A DNA stretch of 39,629 nucleotides from Bacillota bacterium (GCA_022702935.2 JAKIML020000073.1:1-39629), one strand, 5' to 3'. Positions 1-8,298 are shown, counted from the stretch's first letter. Numbers and translations: made by a program. Notes: generated by a model from the sequence alone, not told the origin.

Positions 1-54
1 AAAGCATAAGCTACTTCATTTTACTAGTTCCACCCCAACAATTGACGTAGAACC

Positions 55-82
55 GAGATAAACAGATTTGAGGCTCCGTCAA
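55..82 (-). promoter_or_regulatory. Candidate promoter reading off the left edge
   Basis: On the minus strand TTGACG (82-77) and TATCTC (60-55) are separated by 16 bases. The context just upstream of the -35 (TTAATGC) matches that of the tRNA-His promoter at 612-640, which suggests another stable-RNA gene just outside the window. The -10 is poor, so this is tentative. Confidence 0.35.
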
Positions 83-109
83 GCATTAACCATTAAAGAA
101 CATAGTAAA

Positions 110-145
110 AAGCCCTCGAAAACGCTCTGTTTTCGAGGGCTTTTC
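110..145 (-). terminator. Terminator of the tRNA-Gln/tRNA-Lys unit
   Basis: A 13-bp perfect stem (111-123 with 129-141) with a 5-base loop is followed on the minus strand by a run of T. It starts one base after the tRNA-Lys 3' end, so it ends that transcript. Confidence 0.85.
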
Positions 146-221
146 TGGTGATCCACCGGAGACTCGAACTCCGGACACCTTGATTAAAAGTCAAGTGCTC
201 TACCACCTGAGCTAGTGGATC
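146..221 (-). tRNA. tRNA-Lys (anticodon TTT)
   Basis: The minus strand folds as a complete 76-base tRNA: a GATCCAC/GTGGATC acceptor stem, a D arm with AGCTCAGGTGGTAGAGC, an anticodon loop CTTTTAA giving TTT, a T arm with GTTCGAGTC, and an encoded CCA end. It lies four bases downstream of tRNA-Gln and is presumably co-transcribed with it. TTT reads AAA and, by wobble, AAG lysine codons. Confidence 0.96.
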
Positions 222-225
222 GTAT

Positions 226-301
226 TGGCTGGGATGGCAGGACTCGAACCTACGAATACCAGAGTCAAAGTCTGGTGCCTTACCAACTTGGCGACATCCC
301 A
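226..301 (-). tRNA. tRNA-Gln (anticodon TTG)
   Basis: The minus strand gives a full 76-base cloverleaf: acceptor TGGGATG/CATCCCA, anticodon loop CTTTGAC giving TTG, T loop GTTCGAGTC, discriminator G and an encoded CCA. It is first in the Gln-Lys unit, about 21 bases downstream of a consensus -10 box. Confidence 0.96.
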
Positions 302-322
302 CCATAAAAAGGGGCAACCACA

Positions 323-351
323 ATTATAATGAGGAGCTATCCCTTTGTCAA
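323..351 (-). promoter_or_regulatory. Consensus promoter of tRNA-Gln/tRNA-Lys
   Basis: On the minus strand TTGACA (351-346), a 17-base spacer and TATAAT (328-323) make an exact sigma-A consensus, preceded by GC as at the other tRNA promoters here. It shows that tRNA-Gln-Lys is a separate unit from tRNA-His. The rest of 352-449 shows no gene. Confidence 0.85.
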
Positions 352-449
352 GCAACGAACACAAAAAAATTTAGGCCACAAGCATAGGGTTCACTTGTTG
401 CCTACTTTATGAACCTTGCCCTTAAGAATAATAAAAGCCAGTTTTCGAA

Positions 450-481
450 GTTGGAAACCGATCCGTTGCACAGTTTCCAAC
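450..481 (-). terminator. Stem-loop after tRNA-His, probable terminator
   Basis: GTTGGAAAC (450-458) and GTTTCCAAC (473-481) form a 9-bp stem about 20 bases beyond the tRNA-His 3' end. On the minus strand the T-rich stretch begins only about 12 bases after the stem, so termination may be weak. Confidence 0.5.
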
Positions 482-502
482 CTCTATTCATCTGACTTAA
501 AA

Positions 503-580
503 TGGGGTGAATAATGGGAGTTGAACCCATGACCTCCAGGGCCACAACCTGGCGCTCTAACCAACTGAGCTATACCCACC
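503..580 (-). tRNA. tRNA-His (anticodon GTG)
   Basis: The minus strand gives a 78-base tRNA with the extra 5' G (G-1, at 580) opposite discriminator C73 that marks tRNA-His. The anticodon loop TTGTGGC gives GTG. The acceptor stem GTGGGTA/TATTCAC includes two G-T pairs. The CCA end is encoded (505-503). Confidence 0.95.
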
Positions 581-611
581 ATGTATCATGTCTCAGTTAA
601 AGACAAGGTAT

Positions 612-640
612 ATTGTACGGACTCGCAGAGGGTTTGTCAA
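612..640 (-). promoter_or_regulatory. Promoter of tRNA-His
   Basis: On the minus strand TTGACA (640-635), a 17-base spacer and TACAAT (617-612) precede tRNA-His by about 31 bases. The -35 is flanked by GC as at the other stable-RNA promoters of this window. Confidence 0.8.
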
Positions 641-664
641 GCATTAATTTTATGATATTTCAGT

Positions 665-2005
665 TCAGTCCCGCTCAATAAACGGTATTCCTTCGTTGAT
701 CAGGGTCATGGGGTTGACATATACCTCGTTGACCGAGGCAGCAAGATGAAGATGGGGGCTGGTTGAAAAGCCTGTGGAGCCCACCTTTCCAATGATGTCC
801 CCCTTGGTGACCCAATCCCCGGTTTTGACCGAGAGCTCGCTCATGTGATAGTACCAGGTTTTAAGACCCAGACCGTGTTCAATCACCACAGTATTCCCTG
901 TTTCGATAAGGGAATCGGCAATGAGCACGCGTCCGTTGTTGGCGGCCATGACCGGAGTTCCTGCATCATGCCCGATGTCCAGGCCATTGTGCCTGTAGGA
1001 GGTGGGCGCGTTATTCACGAACCGCCGCTTGCCGAAATCGGCCTCATTAATGCGACCGCCCTCCACAGGAAGAATGAACTTGCCAGTCCAATAGGGTTCG
1101 GGATCTGCAATGGGCTTCAGGGGATGAAGCTTCTGTTCTATCTCCTGGGCGCTCTTTTCGTTTCGGGTTGCTGCAGCCACATTGGCATCAATGGTCATAT
1201 ACTGGGTGGTGAATTCCTTCTCAAGAACCCTGATGGCATAGGAGAGGTTCTCACTGCCCATGGTCACCTTGACCTGATAGACCTTTCCCGGCTCATTGTA
1301 ATAGCTTACCGGGAGGAGGGCCACGCGCTTGCTGCCAAGTTGAAAGGTTGCGGGTTTAAAATCCAGATCGGTCTCAATATCCAATCTTTCACCGATGTTC
1401 AGGTTATGGGCCCGGATCACCAAAAGCTCCCCCGGGTTAACCTCCAAAGCCGAAAGCTCCAGAGTGGGCGGAAAATCCACTGTCAGGCCAAAGGTGTAAG
1501 AAGCTCTTTCCTTCTCTCCCGTATTCCATTTTGCCTCACATACTGCCAGGTACTCCCCGTCTCCGGGAAGCTCTCTGGCACGAATCTCAGCACTCTGGGT
1601 TTTATAGACTGCCTTGTCTTCTTTATATAAAGTGACATCCATAATCTCGGGCATTTTCGAGAACTGCAGCCGAAGAACGGCATGTTGATCCAGGGACAGC
1701 TTTTTAAGGGTTGGCTCCTGAATCTGGGATACATCGGACAGCGAGGCCAGATCCGGAACGGGTTCTAAGGTATGGCTTTCTCCGCCCAAACCAAGAACCA
1801 GGGTTCGGGGACCTATATCGGCAGCAATTACAGCCGTTACTCCGGAATCAGGAGTGCTGCTGATATTCTGCAGAAACGCACTTATCCTGTCCTTATACAG
1901 GATAAAGACCATAATCCCTGAAAGAATGAGGATGGCCACAATCTTGACGGTCACCATCATATTCTGCTTATTCCGGGCAGGGGCTCGGTAACTGTATGGT
2001 TTCAT
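665..2005 (-). CDS. Membrane-anchored M23 (LytM-type) peptidase
   Basis: Predicted zinc endopeptidase acting on peptidoglycan at the outer face of the membrane. A short basic N-terminus leads into one membrane segment (about residues 18-37), a long extracytoplasmic region with beta-rich stretches, and a C-terminal M23 domain from about residue 310. Zinc ligands H339 and D343 (HNGLD) and the closing HLH (H418, H420) are present, so the domain should be active, unlike degenerate LytM factors. A TTG six bases upstream (2011) could also start translation, but the ATG at 2005 is better spaced from a weak GTGAG. It is divergent from the TldD gene. The exact substrate cannot be read, and a sporulation or cell-separation role is only a guess. 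Confidence 0.85.
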   Translation of the reverse strand: MKPYSYRAPARNKQNMMVTVKIVAILILSGIMVFILYKDRISAFLQNISSTPDSGVTAVIAADIGPRTLVLGLGGESHTLEPVPDLASLSDVSQIQEPTLKKLSLDQHAVLRLQFSKMPEIMDVTLYKEDKAVYKTQSAEIRARELPGDGEYLAVCEAKWNTGEKERASYTFGLTVDFPPTLELSALEVNPGELLVIRAHNLNIGERLDIETDLDFKPATFQLGSKRVALLPVSYYNEPGKVYQVKVTMGSENLSYAIRVLEKEFTTQYMTIDANVAAATRNEKSAQEIEQKLHPLKPIADPEPYWTGKFILPVEGGRINEADFGKRRFVNNAPTSYRHNGLDIGHDAGTPVMAANNGRVLIADSLIETGNTVVIEHGLGLKTWYYHMSELSVKTGDWVTKGDIIGKVGSTGFSTSPHLHLAASVNEVYVNPMTLINEGIPFIERD

Positions 2006-2095
2006 CTTCAAAACTCACAGCATATTTATCTGATATATTTTATAAGACTGTCCGCGGCTTTTAGAAGTGAAACTTCAGGAAACATCGGGCAAATA

Positions 2096-2124
2096 TTTAC
2101 AAACCATTCCATCTTGTTTAACAT
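2096..2124 (+). promoter_or_regulatory. Candidate promoter of the TldD/TldE pair
   Basis: TTTACA (2096-2101), a 17-base spacer and TAACAT (2119-2124) lie 30 bases before the chosen start at 2155. The boxes are near-consensus and the placement is sensible. Confidence 0.5.
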
Positions 2125-2154
2125 TAAGCATATAAGATGAAGACGGAGGTATCT

Positions 2155-3492
2155 ATGTATACTTTTCAGAAAGGTTTTTACACCGACGTAAGGATTGAGG
2201 AGGTCTACGAAACCACCATTACATACACACTTGGGCAGCTTGATGAATCCAAAATCAGAAAATACAAGGCGGCCTTCATTCGGGTCTTTGACGGGTCACT
2301 CTGGTACTATGCCGCTACTTCCGATGTTGACCAGGTTCAGAACGAGCTGGATAAGCTCTATGGCTCAGCCCGGCCCAACCCCGATATTGACAATCATCCC
2401 GTGGTCAGGGCCTTTGAGGTCCATCAGGATAACAAGCTCTGCTATGTGGAATCCGGAGTGGACCGGGTGCCCAAGGCCGAGAAGGAAAAGCTTTTGCAGT
2501 CCTTCTTCCCCATTCTCAACGCTCAACCTGCGCTAAAAATGTGGAAGGCCATTTATATTGACGCTAAGAAGATCATGACCCTTTACACCAGCAAGGGCAC
2601 CCAGCTTACCTATGATACCCAGCGGGCGGGCTATGCCCTGCGCATGAATTTCTCGGAAGGCGAAAAGAAGCTCAGTGAGAGCTATCAACAGGCCACCGAC
2701 ACCTTTGAGGGGCTTAGAAAGGATACCGAGCCCTTACAGGAACATATCCAGAAATGCATCGACTTCATGACCCATGCCGTCCCTGTTAAGCCCGGCAAAT
2801 ACACCGTCATTCTCTCGCCCCTGGCCGCAGGCATCTTTGCTCATGAGAGCTTTGGCCACAAGAGCGAATCCGACTTTATGGTGGGCGACGAGACCATGAT
2901 TAAGGAATGGGCCATCGGAAAAAAGGTGGGTTCCGATATCCTCTCCATTGTGGACTGCGGTACCATTCCCGGTTCCGGCTATGTTCCCTATGATGATGAG
3001 GGCACCAAGGCCCGCGAAAATTATCTCATCAAGGACGGCATTTTAACAGGAAGGCTTCACAGCACTTCCACTGCAGCCCTGCTCCAGGAAGGACTGACAG
3101 GAAATGCACGCGCCATCAATTTTGAATTTGAACCCATTGTCCGCATGACCACCACCTATATCAAGCCCGGCAGCCAAACCAAGGAGGAGCTGATTGAAGG
3201 GGTAGAACAGGGCTTCCTCATTGAAACCGTCAACCATGGCTCGGGACTGTCCACCTTCACCATGGCCCCCTCCCTGGCCTATCGCATTGAGAACGGCAAA
3301 GTGGTGGAGCCCGTCAATATCTCGGTCATCAGCGGCACTGTTTTTGAGACCCTTTCCTTGATAGACGGCCTGTCCAATGAGCTTAAGCTGCTCTCCTTTG
3401 TGACCGGGGGCTGCGGTAAAATGGAGCAATATCCCCTGCCCGTCGGCTTTGGCGGCCCCTATGTACGGGTTCGCAGCATGATGGTTCAATGA
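2155..3492 (+). CDS. TldD/PmbA-family metalloprotease, TldD-type
   Basis: Probable catalytic partner of a TldD/TldE proteolytic pair, a cytosolic zinc-dependent complex that in enteric bacteria trims leader peptides (microcin B17) and degrades unfolded peptides. The HExxxH zinc motif is at residues 230-235 (HESFGH). Further TldD-like features are the glycine-rich DCGTIPGSGYVPYDDEG segment and the C-terminal GGCGKMEQYPLPVGFGGP stretch. The length of 445 residues is usual. The start at 2155 was chosen because GGAGG (2145-2149) sits 5 bases before it; an in-frame ATG at 2137 lies upstream of that ribosome-binding site. The TldE-like gene follows after 37 bases. No natural product precursor lies next to it, so the substrate is unknown. 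Confidence 0.88.
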   Translation: MYTFQKGFYTDVRIEEVYETTITYTLGQLDESKIRKYKAAFIRVFDGSLWYYAATSDVDQVQNELDKLYGSARPNPDIDNHPVVRAFEVHQDNKLCYVESGVDRVPKAEKEKLLQSFFPILNAQPALKMWKAIYIDAKKIMTLYTSKGTQLTYDTQRAGYALRMNFSEGEKKLSESYQQATDTFEGLRKDTEPLQEHIQKCIDFMTHAVPVKPGKYTVILSPLAAGIFAHESFGHKSESDFMVGDETMIKEWAIGKKVGSDILSIVDCGTIPGSGYVPYDDEGTKARENYLIKDGILTGRLHSTSTAALLQEGLTGNARAINFEFEPIVRMTTTYIKPGSQTKEELIEGVEQGFLIETVNHGSGLSTFTMAPSLAYRIENGKVVEPVNISVISGTVFETLSLIDGLSNELKLLSFVTGGCGKMEQYPLPVGFGGPYVRVRSMMVQ

Positions 3493-3529
3493 ATTTAAAG
3501 CATAAGCCGGAACTGCTTTTCAGGAGGTA

Positions 3530-4768
3530 ATGAATTTGATTAAGGAATATTATCACGCCACGGTTATAGATACCACGCTGAATGTGGTCAATTCCCGCAT
3601 TGAGTCGGTGCGCAGCAAAAACATCACCAAAACCAGCCTCAGGGTCTACAAGGATCAGCGAATTGGTGTGGCCGGTGCCATTGGCTCCTATAAAGAGGAT
3701 GAGCTCCTTAAGGAAGCCATGGAGGCTTTAGACCGGGGTATCGACTATCCTGTTGCCCCCTCCTCCCAGTTAACCATGACCCAGGATTTAAGAAAGCCCC
3801 TGATTGCCCCCCAGGATTTGGTCACCGAGTTTGGTCAGCTTCTGGAGAGCTTACGGGAGCTTCAGCCCAATTATATCTTCTCCAATAAAATGTCCCTGTC
3901 CGAGCGCAGCAACATTCTGTACAATGATGCGGGCTTAAAGCTGGAGTATGCCGACCGAACTATCTCGGCCGGTCTTATCTTCAAAGAAAAGTCTTCCACC
4001 AGCGTATTTGACGGAGCCGTGGGCTTCAGGGAACGCAAATACGACAGAAAGCTTATTTTAGATGAGTTCAACCTTATCTTAAACGCCTATAGCGAAAAGG
4101 TATCCCTGCCTCCAAACGGCCGTTATCCCGTTGTTTTCCTCACCGAGGACGCCCCTGTAGGCAAATTCATCACTGGTCTTAAGGCCGATGTCCTGGCCAA
4201 GGGCGGCTCCCTGTTCTCGGAGAAGATAGGTCAGCGCCTGTTCAATGAGGCCTTTACCTTTGGTCAATGCCTGGATCCCCAGGAGGTTTACCTCTCCCCA
4301 TTCTTTGATGCGGAGGGCGTGGTCAACAACGGCTACACCTATAACCTCATTGAGGACGGGGTCATCAAAGCCCCCTATTGTGATAAGAAGACAGCCCATA
4401 AATTTGGTTTCGCTCCCTCGGGAAGTGCGGCGGCAGCCTATGATGGGGTTCCTCAAACAGCCCTGCTCCATCCCACCATTAAAAAATGTGGCAAGAGCTT
4501 CAAGGAACTGCTGGGCGGGCAGACGGGCATCTTTGTCATGATGGCTGCAGGTGGGGATTTCACCCCCCAGGGCGAGTATGCCACACCCGTTCAAGTGGCC
4601 CTGCTCACCGATGGCGAGCGCCTTCTGGGAAGGCTGCCCGAGTTCAATCTCTCCTCCCATGTGTATGATATGTTCGGTCAGGGATTCCGGGGCGTCACCG
4701 ACAGGACCTTCCTCCCCTTCAGCGGCGACAGCATGGCAGTATTGGAGATGAACATTGCAGCACCCTAA
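3530..4768 (+). CDS. TldD/PmbA-family protein, TldE-type partner
   Basis: A second TldD/PmbA-fold protein that lacks the HExxxH motif, as expected of the non-catalytic TldE/PmbA subunit that completes the active heterodimer. Its 412 residues show the family's C-terminal region (GKSFKELLGGQTGIFVMMAAGGDFTPQGEYATP is typical in layout). The ATG at 3530 lies only two bases after AGGAGG (3522-3527); an in-frame TTG at 3536 has the more usual 8-base spacing and may be the true start. It is followed by a strong terminator. Together with the upstream gene it forms a two-gene operon, and the two subunits are inferred to act together. Confidence 0.85.
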   Translation: MNLIKEYYHATVIDTTLNVVNSRIESVRSKNITKTSLRVYKDQRIGVAGAIGSYKEDELLKEAMEALDRGIDYPVAPSSQLTMTQDLRKPLIAPQDLVTEFGQLLESLRELQPNYIFSNKMSLSERSNILYNDAGLKLEYADRTISAGLIFKEKSSTSVFDGAVGFRERKYDRKLILDEFNLILNAYSEKVSLPPNGRYPVVFLTEDAPVGKFITGLKADVLAKGGSLFSEKIGQRLFNEAFTFGQCLDPQEVYLSPFFDAEGVVNNGYTYNLIEDGVIKAPYCDKKTAHKFGFAPSGSAAAAYDGVPQTALLHPTIKKCGKSFKELLGGQTGIFVMMAAGGDFTPQGEYATPVQVALLTDGERLLGRLPEFNLSSHVYDMFGQGFRGVTDRTFLPFSGDSMAVLEMNIAAP

Positions 4769-4783
4769 GTCTTTATAAAACCC

Positions 4784-4819
4784 ATGGCGTATCGGCTTGA
4801 AGCCATACGCCATTTTTTG
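4784..4819 (+). terminator. Rho-independent terminator after the TldE-type gene
   Basis: ATGGCGTAT (4784-4792) pairs with ATACGCCAT (4805-4813), with an inner GGCT/AGCC stem, followed by TTTTTG. It closes the TldD/TldE operon 15 bases after the stop codon. Confidence 0.88.
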
Positions 4820-4833
4820 TTCCGGAAAAAGCG

Positions 4834-4862
4834 TTACTTTTTCCGATAGAATAGAGTATAAG
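4834..4862 (+). promoter_or_regulatory. Candidate promoter of the sigma/anti-sigma operon, overlapping an inverted repeat
   Basis: TTACTT (4834-4839), a 17-base spacer and TATAAG (4857-4862) precede the ECF sigma gene. The -35 lies across an 8-bp inverted repeat, CGGAAAAA (4823-4830) and TTTTTCCG (4838-4845), which could be an operator or the remnant of a second terminator. Confidence 0.5.
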
Positions 4863-4893
4863 GGTTAAACGACATCTTGCAGGATGTGAAAGC

Positions 4894-5454
4894 ATGACTA
4901 ATGATAAACTTCTCAAGGAGGCTCAAAACGGCAGTATGGATGCCTTTGCAAGTCTGGTTGAAGCTTGCCAGCCAAGGCTATATGCCTTTGTGCTGAAAAT
5001 GGTCCGCTCCAGAGAGGAAGCAGAGGAAATTGTACAGGAAACCTTTATCCGGGCTTATAAAAACCTTTGGCGCTATGATAACCGGGCAAGCTTTATCACC
5101 TGGTTGTATGCCATTGCCCTCAACCTATGTAAAAGCGCCTTGAAGAAGCTGAAACGCATGCCCCTCAGCCTGGATGATGCAATGCCTGGTAATAAGGCCT
5201 CCCATGAAGCCCAGAGCATGGATCCCTCGGAGCATCTGGCTGACCTGGAATACAGAAAAGAAGCCCACAGACTGATGGCCTTTCTCAAGCCGGATCAAAG
5301 AGCCTGCCTGGTTTTAAAGTATATGGAGGGCTTAAGCTATGCACAGATTGGACGCATCCTGCGTATCAGCGAGGAAGCGGCCAAAATGAAAGTCTATCGC
5401 GCCAAAAAAGAGATTCTGAAGCGTTTCCCGGGAGGTATTAACCATGTCCTGTAA
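4894..5454 (+). CDS. ECF-type RNA polymerase sigma factor
   Basis: Alternative sigma factor of 186 residues with only regions 2 and 4. Region 2 (about 10-80) includes EEAEEIVQETFIRAYKNL and the RASFITWLYAIALNLCKSALK stretch; region 4 (about 125-180) includes the helix-turn-helix YAQIGRILRISEEAAKMKVYRAKK. There is no long N-terminal region 1, which places it in the ECF group. It overlaps the anti-sigma gene by 11 bases, so the two are translationally coupled. By analogy it is held inactive at the membrane and released by an envelope signal. The ribosome-binding site (AGGATG) is weak. Target promoters cannot be identified from the window alone. Confidence 0.93.
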   Translation: MTNDKLLKEAQNGSMDAFASLVEACQPRLYAFVLKMVRSREEAEEIVQETFIRAYKNLWRYDNRASFITWLYAIALNLCKSALKKLKRMPLSLDDAMPGNKASHEAQSMDPSEHLADLEYRKEAHRLMAFLKPDQRACLVLKYMEGLSYAQIGRILRISEEAAKMKVYRAKKEILKRFPGGINHVL

Positions 5455-6931
5455 AGCCTATGAACCTTTAATTATTCGCTATACTGAGGGTGAATTGTCA
5501 CTCAAAGAGCAAAAGGTCCTGGAAGACCACCTCAGGGTGTGTAAGCATTGCTTTGATAAAGTGCAAATTCTCATGGCACTGGCCAAGGAGGCCGAGGCTA
5601 TGCCTTCAGAGCAAATCGATGTGCTGCCGCGGGTCCGGGAGAGCCTTTCCGCATATGACAAAAGTCCCGGAAAGCCTATCAGCCGCGCTTTCTTGGGCAG
5701 GAGTTCCAGGTTGGTTAAACCGGCCTTTCTCTTCCTGTCCCTTGCTATACTGTGCCTGTTCTTATGGCCCCTTCTCTCCAAGGGTGCAGCCTCGCTCTTC
5801 CAGCAACGCTTTGGAGAGGGCTCACCCCATCAAACCGTGACGGGAAGCGAAATGCTGCCCACCCCCGAATCCAAGCCCGCTGTTACTCCACCTGCAACAG
5901 TTCAGCCCGGCTTCAGCCTGAGCTTTTATCGCTCCACCATGACCTATGAGGAAATACTAAGCCTCAGTCGGGAGATTGGAAGGCGAACCCCGCCTTATAG
6001 CAGCATCCCAATAGACAGAATTGCCCTGGAGGAAGAACCCTTCCTTACCGATTCATCCATAAATGCTTTTGTTACAAATACCCAACAAATCAAGGTGGAC
6101 GCAGAGACCCTGGATGTACTCTTTACCGAGCTTATGGACACCAGGCCCATCCCCTTTGTGGTCACCCTGTCCGGCGAACGGCTTTTTTGGGGTGTCTTCA
6201 TCCATCCCCTCTCCTCCATTGCCGCTCCCGATCTTCCCCTACTCACCATACGTTCTGAAGGGGATGTGCAAAGGCTGACCCTGAGCAAGCTGGATAAGGC
6301 TGGAGCAAGTGCTGAGAAGGCCTTCCTTAAGTTCTTCGAGGATAGGTACAAGCTGGCAATCCAGATTAATTCCGAGGTGCTTCCCTATATGGAGGCCCTC
6401 CAATTGGTTAATTTCAACACCCCCGACAATAAAATGGTTGAACTCCCCCTTCCGGAGGGGTGGTATGCCCAGGGGCAGGAGTATGAACTCTCGGGCGGCT
6501 TTACCTGGAACAGGGAGAAAAACAAGAACATAAAAAAGCTTCGCGCCTACACCCTGTATTTCGACGAGAAGCTTGAAGATACCTATTACTGGGGTATAAA
6601 GGGGCAGTTCTCAGGAGAGATTCATTTACAGGGCTTCTATAATGAATACCCCTATCCCGGACTTTCCTTCAACCACGCCAAACCGCTTGAGGCCCCCGTC
6701 AAGAAGCAGACCCTCCTGGGAGAGGCCTGGGTCTATTACCTGGAATGCGACAATTATCCTGCCGCCATGGCCGAGGAATACCCTGATACGCCGCCCACCT
6801 TTGACATGATCTTTGTGGTCATTCCCATTGAGGGGGAAAACCTGGCCTATGCCCTATCCCTGCCCGTGCCCGAGGGCATGGATATAAGAGACTTCTATCC
6901 CTATGCGGAGCAGATTCTTATGCTGAACTGA
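5444..6931 (+). CDS. Transmembrane anti-sigma factor with zinc-finger (ZAS) domain and large sensor domain
   Basis: Predicted membrane inhibitor of the ECF sigma factor encoded just upstream. The N-terminal cytoplasmic part has the zinc-associated anti-sigma motif HxxxCxxC (H29, C33, C36). One membrane segment spans about residues 91-112. The remaining 380 or so residues are outside the cell and match no domain I recognise; a proline/threonine-rich linker (about 130-150) separates them from the membrane. The 495-residue length is far more than the usual 150-250, so the outer part probably senses a ligand or wall state. The start overlaps the sigma gene (ATG at 5444, with GGGAGG upstream). Convergent with the GGDEF-EAL gene. 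Confidence 0.85.
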   Translation: MSCKAYEPLIIRYTEGELSLKEQKVLEDHLRVCKHCFDKVQILMALAKEAEAMPSEQIDVLPRVRESLSAYDKSPGKPISRAFLGRSSRLVKPAFLFLSLAILCLFLWPLLSKGAASLFQQRFGEGSPHQTVTGSEMLPTPESKPAVTPPATVQPGFSLSFYRSTMTYEEILSLSREIGRRTPPYSSIPIDRIALEEEPFLTDSSINAFVTNTQQIKVDAETLDVLFTELMDTRPIPFVVTLSGERLFWGVFIHPLSSIAAPDLPLLTIRSEGDVQRLTLSKLDKAGASAEKAFLKFFEDRYKLAIQINSEVLPYMEALQLVNFNTPDNKMVELPLPEGWYAQGQEYELSGGFTWNREKNKNIKKLRAYTLYFDEKLEDTYYWGIKGQFSGEIHLQGFYNEYPYPGLSFNHAKPLEAPVKKQTLLGEAWVYYLECDNYPAAMAEEYPDTPPTFDMIFVVIPIEGENLAYALSLPVPEGMDIRDFYPYAEQILMLN

Positions 6932-6933
6932 AA

Positions 6934-8298
6934 TCAGACGGCCTTCCCGGTTTCCAGCCCCATCCTGGCATGGAAGGCCATTGAGGCCGTGGCAATAAAC
7001 CGCTCGGCTTCCCTCTGGGGCAGGGGCTTGCTGAAGAAGTACCCCTGTACCTTGGCACATTGATATTGCATGAGATATTCCATTTGGCGCTTGGTCTCCA
7101 CACCCTCTGCCAAAACTGACAGGCCCATCTTTCGCCCGATTTGAATAATCAGGTCCACAATGGAACTCTCGGGCTCCGCTTCCAAAAGGCTGTCCACGAA
7201 GAGCTTGTCTATCTTCAAGGTATTGATGGGAAGCTGTTTTAAGCCGCTTAAAGAGGAATAGCCCCTGCCGAAATCATCCATGGCAATACGCACCCCATGG
7301 CAGCGCAGGACATCCAGCTTGGACCGGATACTCTCATAGGAATCAATCAATATGGTCTCGGTAATCTCCAGCTCCAGATGATGCGGATCCAGACCCGTCT
7401 CTTTAAGAATATCCAGCACGGTCTGAACGAAACCCTCCTGAAGAAGCTGAACAATGGACACATTCACTGAAATGTCCAGGTCGCTGTAGCCTTCCCTGTG
7501 AAGGCGGTGAATGAATTTGCAGGCTTTTCTTAACACCCACTCGCCAATGGGGATGATGAGCTGGGTTTCCTCGGCGATCCCAATGAAGCGGTTGGGCGAA
7601 ACGAAGCCCAGTTCGGGGCTGTTCCACCGTATCAGTGCCTCAAATCCGGATATCTTACCGGTCTCAATCATCAACTGGGGCTGATAGTACACCTCAAATT
7701 CTTCATTTTCCAAGGCCTGATGCAGATATCTTTCTACAAGACGTCTGTCCTTGACGGCCTCCTCCATTTTCCTGTCATAGAGCGCATAGCGGTTTCGCCC
7801 CGATGACTTGGCATCATGCAGGGCCATGTCCGCATGTTTGAGAACCTCTTCCAGGGTCTCACCATCCTCTGGGTAGAAGGCCACGCCCATGCTGAGGCTC
7901 ACATGAATCTTGCTGTTTCCAATAATGAAGGTTTTTTTGAAGCTTTCCTGAAGAGAGTCCAGATATTTGGCGATTTGCTGAGTATTGTTAAAGGTAAGCA
8001 CAGCGGCAAATTCATCACCGCCAAGACGGTAGGCCCTGCCCGGTGCAACCGACCCCCTGAATCGGTGTCCGGCGGCTCTTAAGAGTTGATCTCCAAAGAC
8101 ATGCCCCATGCTGTCATTGATGAGTCTGAAATGGTCGATGTCCACCAGAATGACAGCCGTATGGTGGCCCCTGTTCTTTCGCTTAAGATCCTTCATGAGC
8201 TGAACTCTGTCCAGCAAACCGGTTAATTTATCGTGACGGCAGAAATAGTCCCCCGTCTTTTCTCCCACCTGACGGAGACGATTAATGAAACTCGACAT
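6934..8298 (-). CDS. GGDEF-EAL protein for cyclic di-GMP turnover
   Basis: Cytosolic two-domain protein of 454 residues. The GGDEF domain (about 20-175) has an intact GGDEF at 93-97, so diguanylate cyclase activity is possible. It has no RxxD inhibitory site at the expected place five residues before it. The EAL domain (about 185-440) keeps EAL at 220-222, the SVNVS asparagine, EITE, DDFGRGYSSL, KIDK, EGVE and QGY, the residues needed for phosphodiesterase activity. No membrane segment or sensor domain is visible in the first 20 residues. The start at 8298 has AAGGGTG a few bases upstream; the frame is open for 19 more codons without a better site. Which activity dominates is unknown. Confidence 0.92.
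   Translation of the reverse strand: MSSFINRLRQVGEKTGDYFCRHDKLTGLLDRVQLMKDLKRKNRGHHTAVILVDIDHFRLINDSMGHVFGDQLLRAAGHRFRGSVAPGRAYRLGGDEFAAVLTFNNTQQIAKYLDSLQESFKKTFIIGNSKIHVSLSMGVAFYPEDGETLEEVLKHADMALHDAKSSGRNRYALYDRKMEEAVKDRRLVERYLHQALENEEFEVYYQPQLMIETGKISGFEALIRWNSPELGFVSPNRFIGIAEETQLIIPIGEWVLRKACKFIHRLHREGYSDLDISVNVSIVQLLQEGFVQTVLDILKETGLDPHHLELEITETILIDSYESIRSKLDVLRCHGVRIAMDDFGRGYSSLSGLKQLPINTLKIDKLFVDSLLEAEPESSIVDLIIQIGRKMGLSVLAEGVETKRQMEYLMQYQCAKVQGYFFSKPLPQREAERFIATASMAFHARMGLETGKAV

Noticed and set aside
845-1630. Long plus-strand open frame (261 codons) inside the M23 peptidase gene
   Set aside because: It is the opposite-strand shadow of a gene with clear catalytic motifs; its translation has no recognisable domain and no ribosome-binding site.
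4079-4813. Minus-strand open frame of 244 codons across the TldE-type gene
   Set aside because: It runs antisense to a well-supported gene and through its terminator, and has no start signal.
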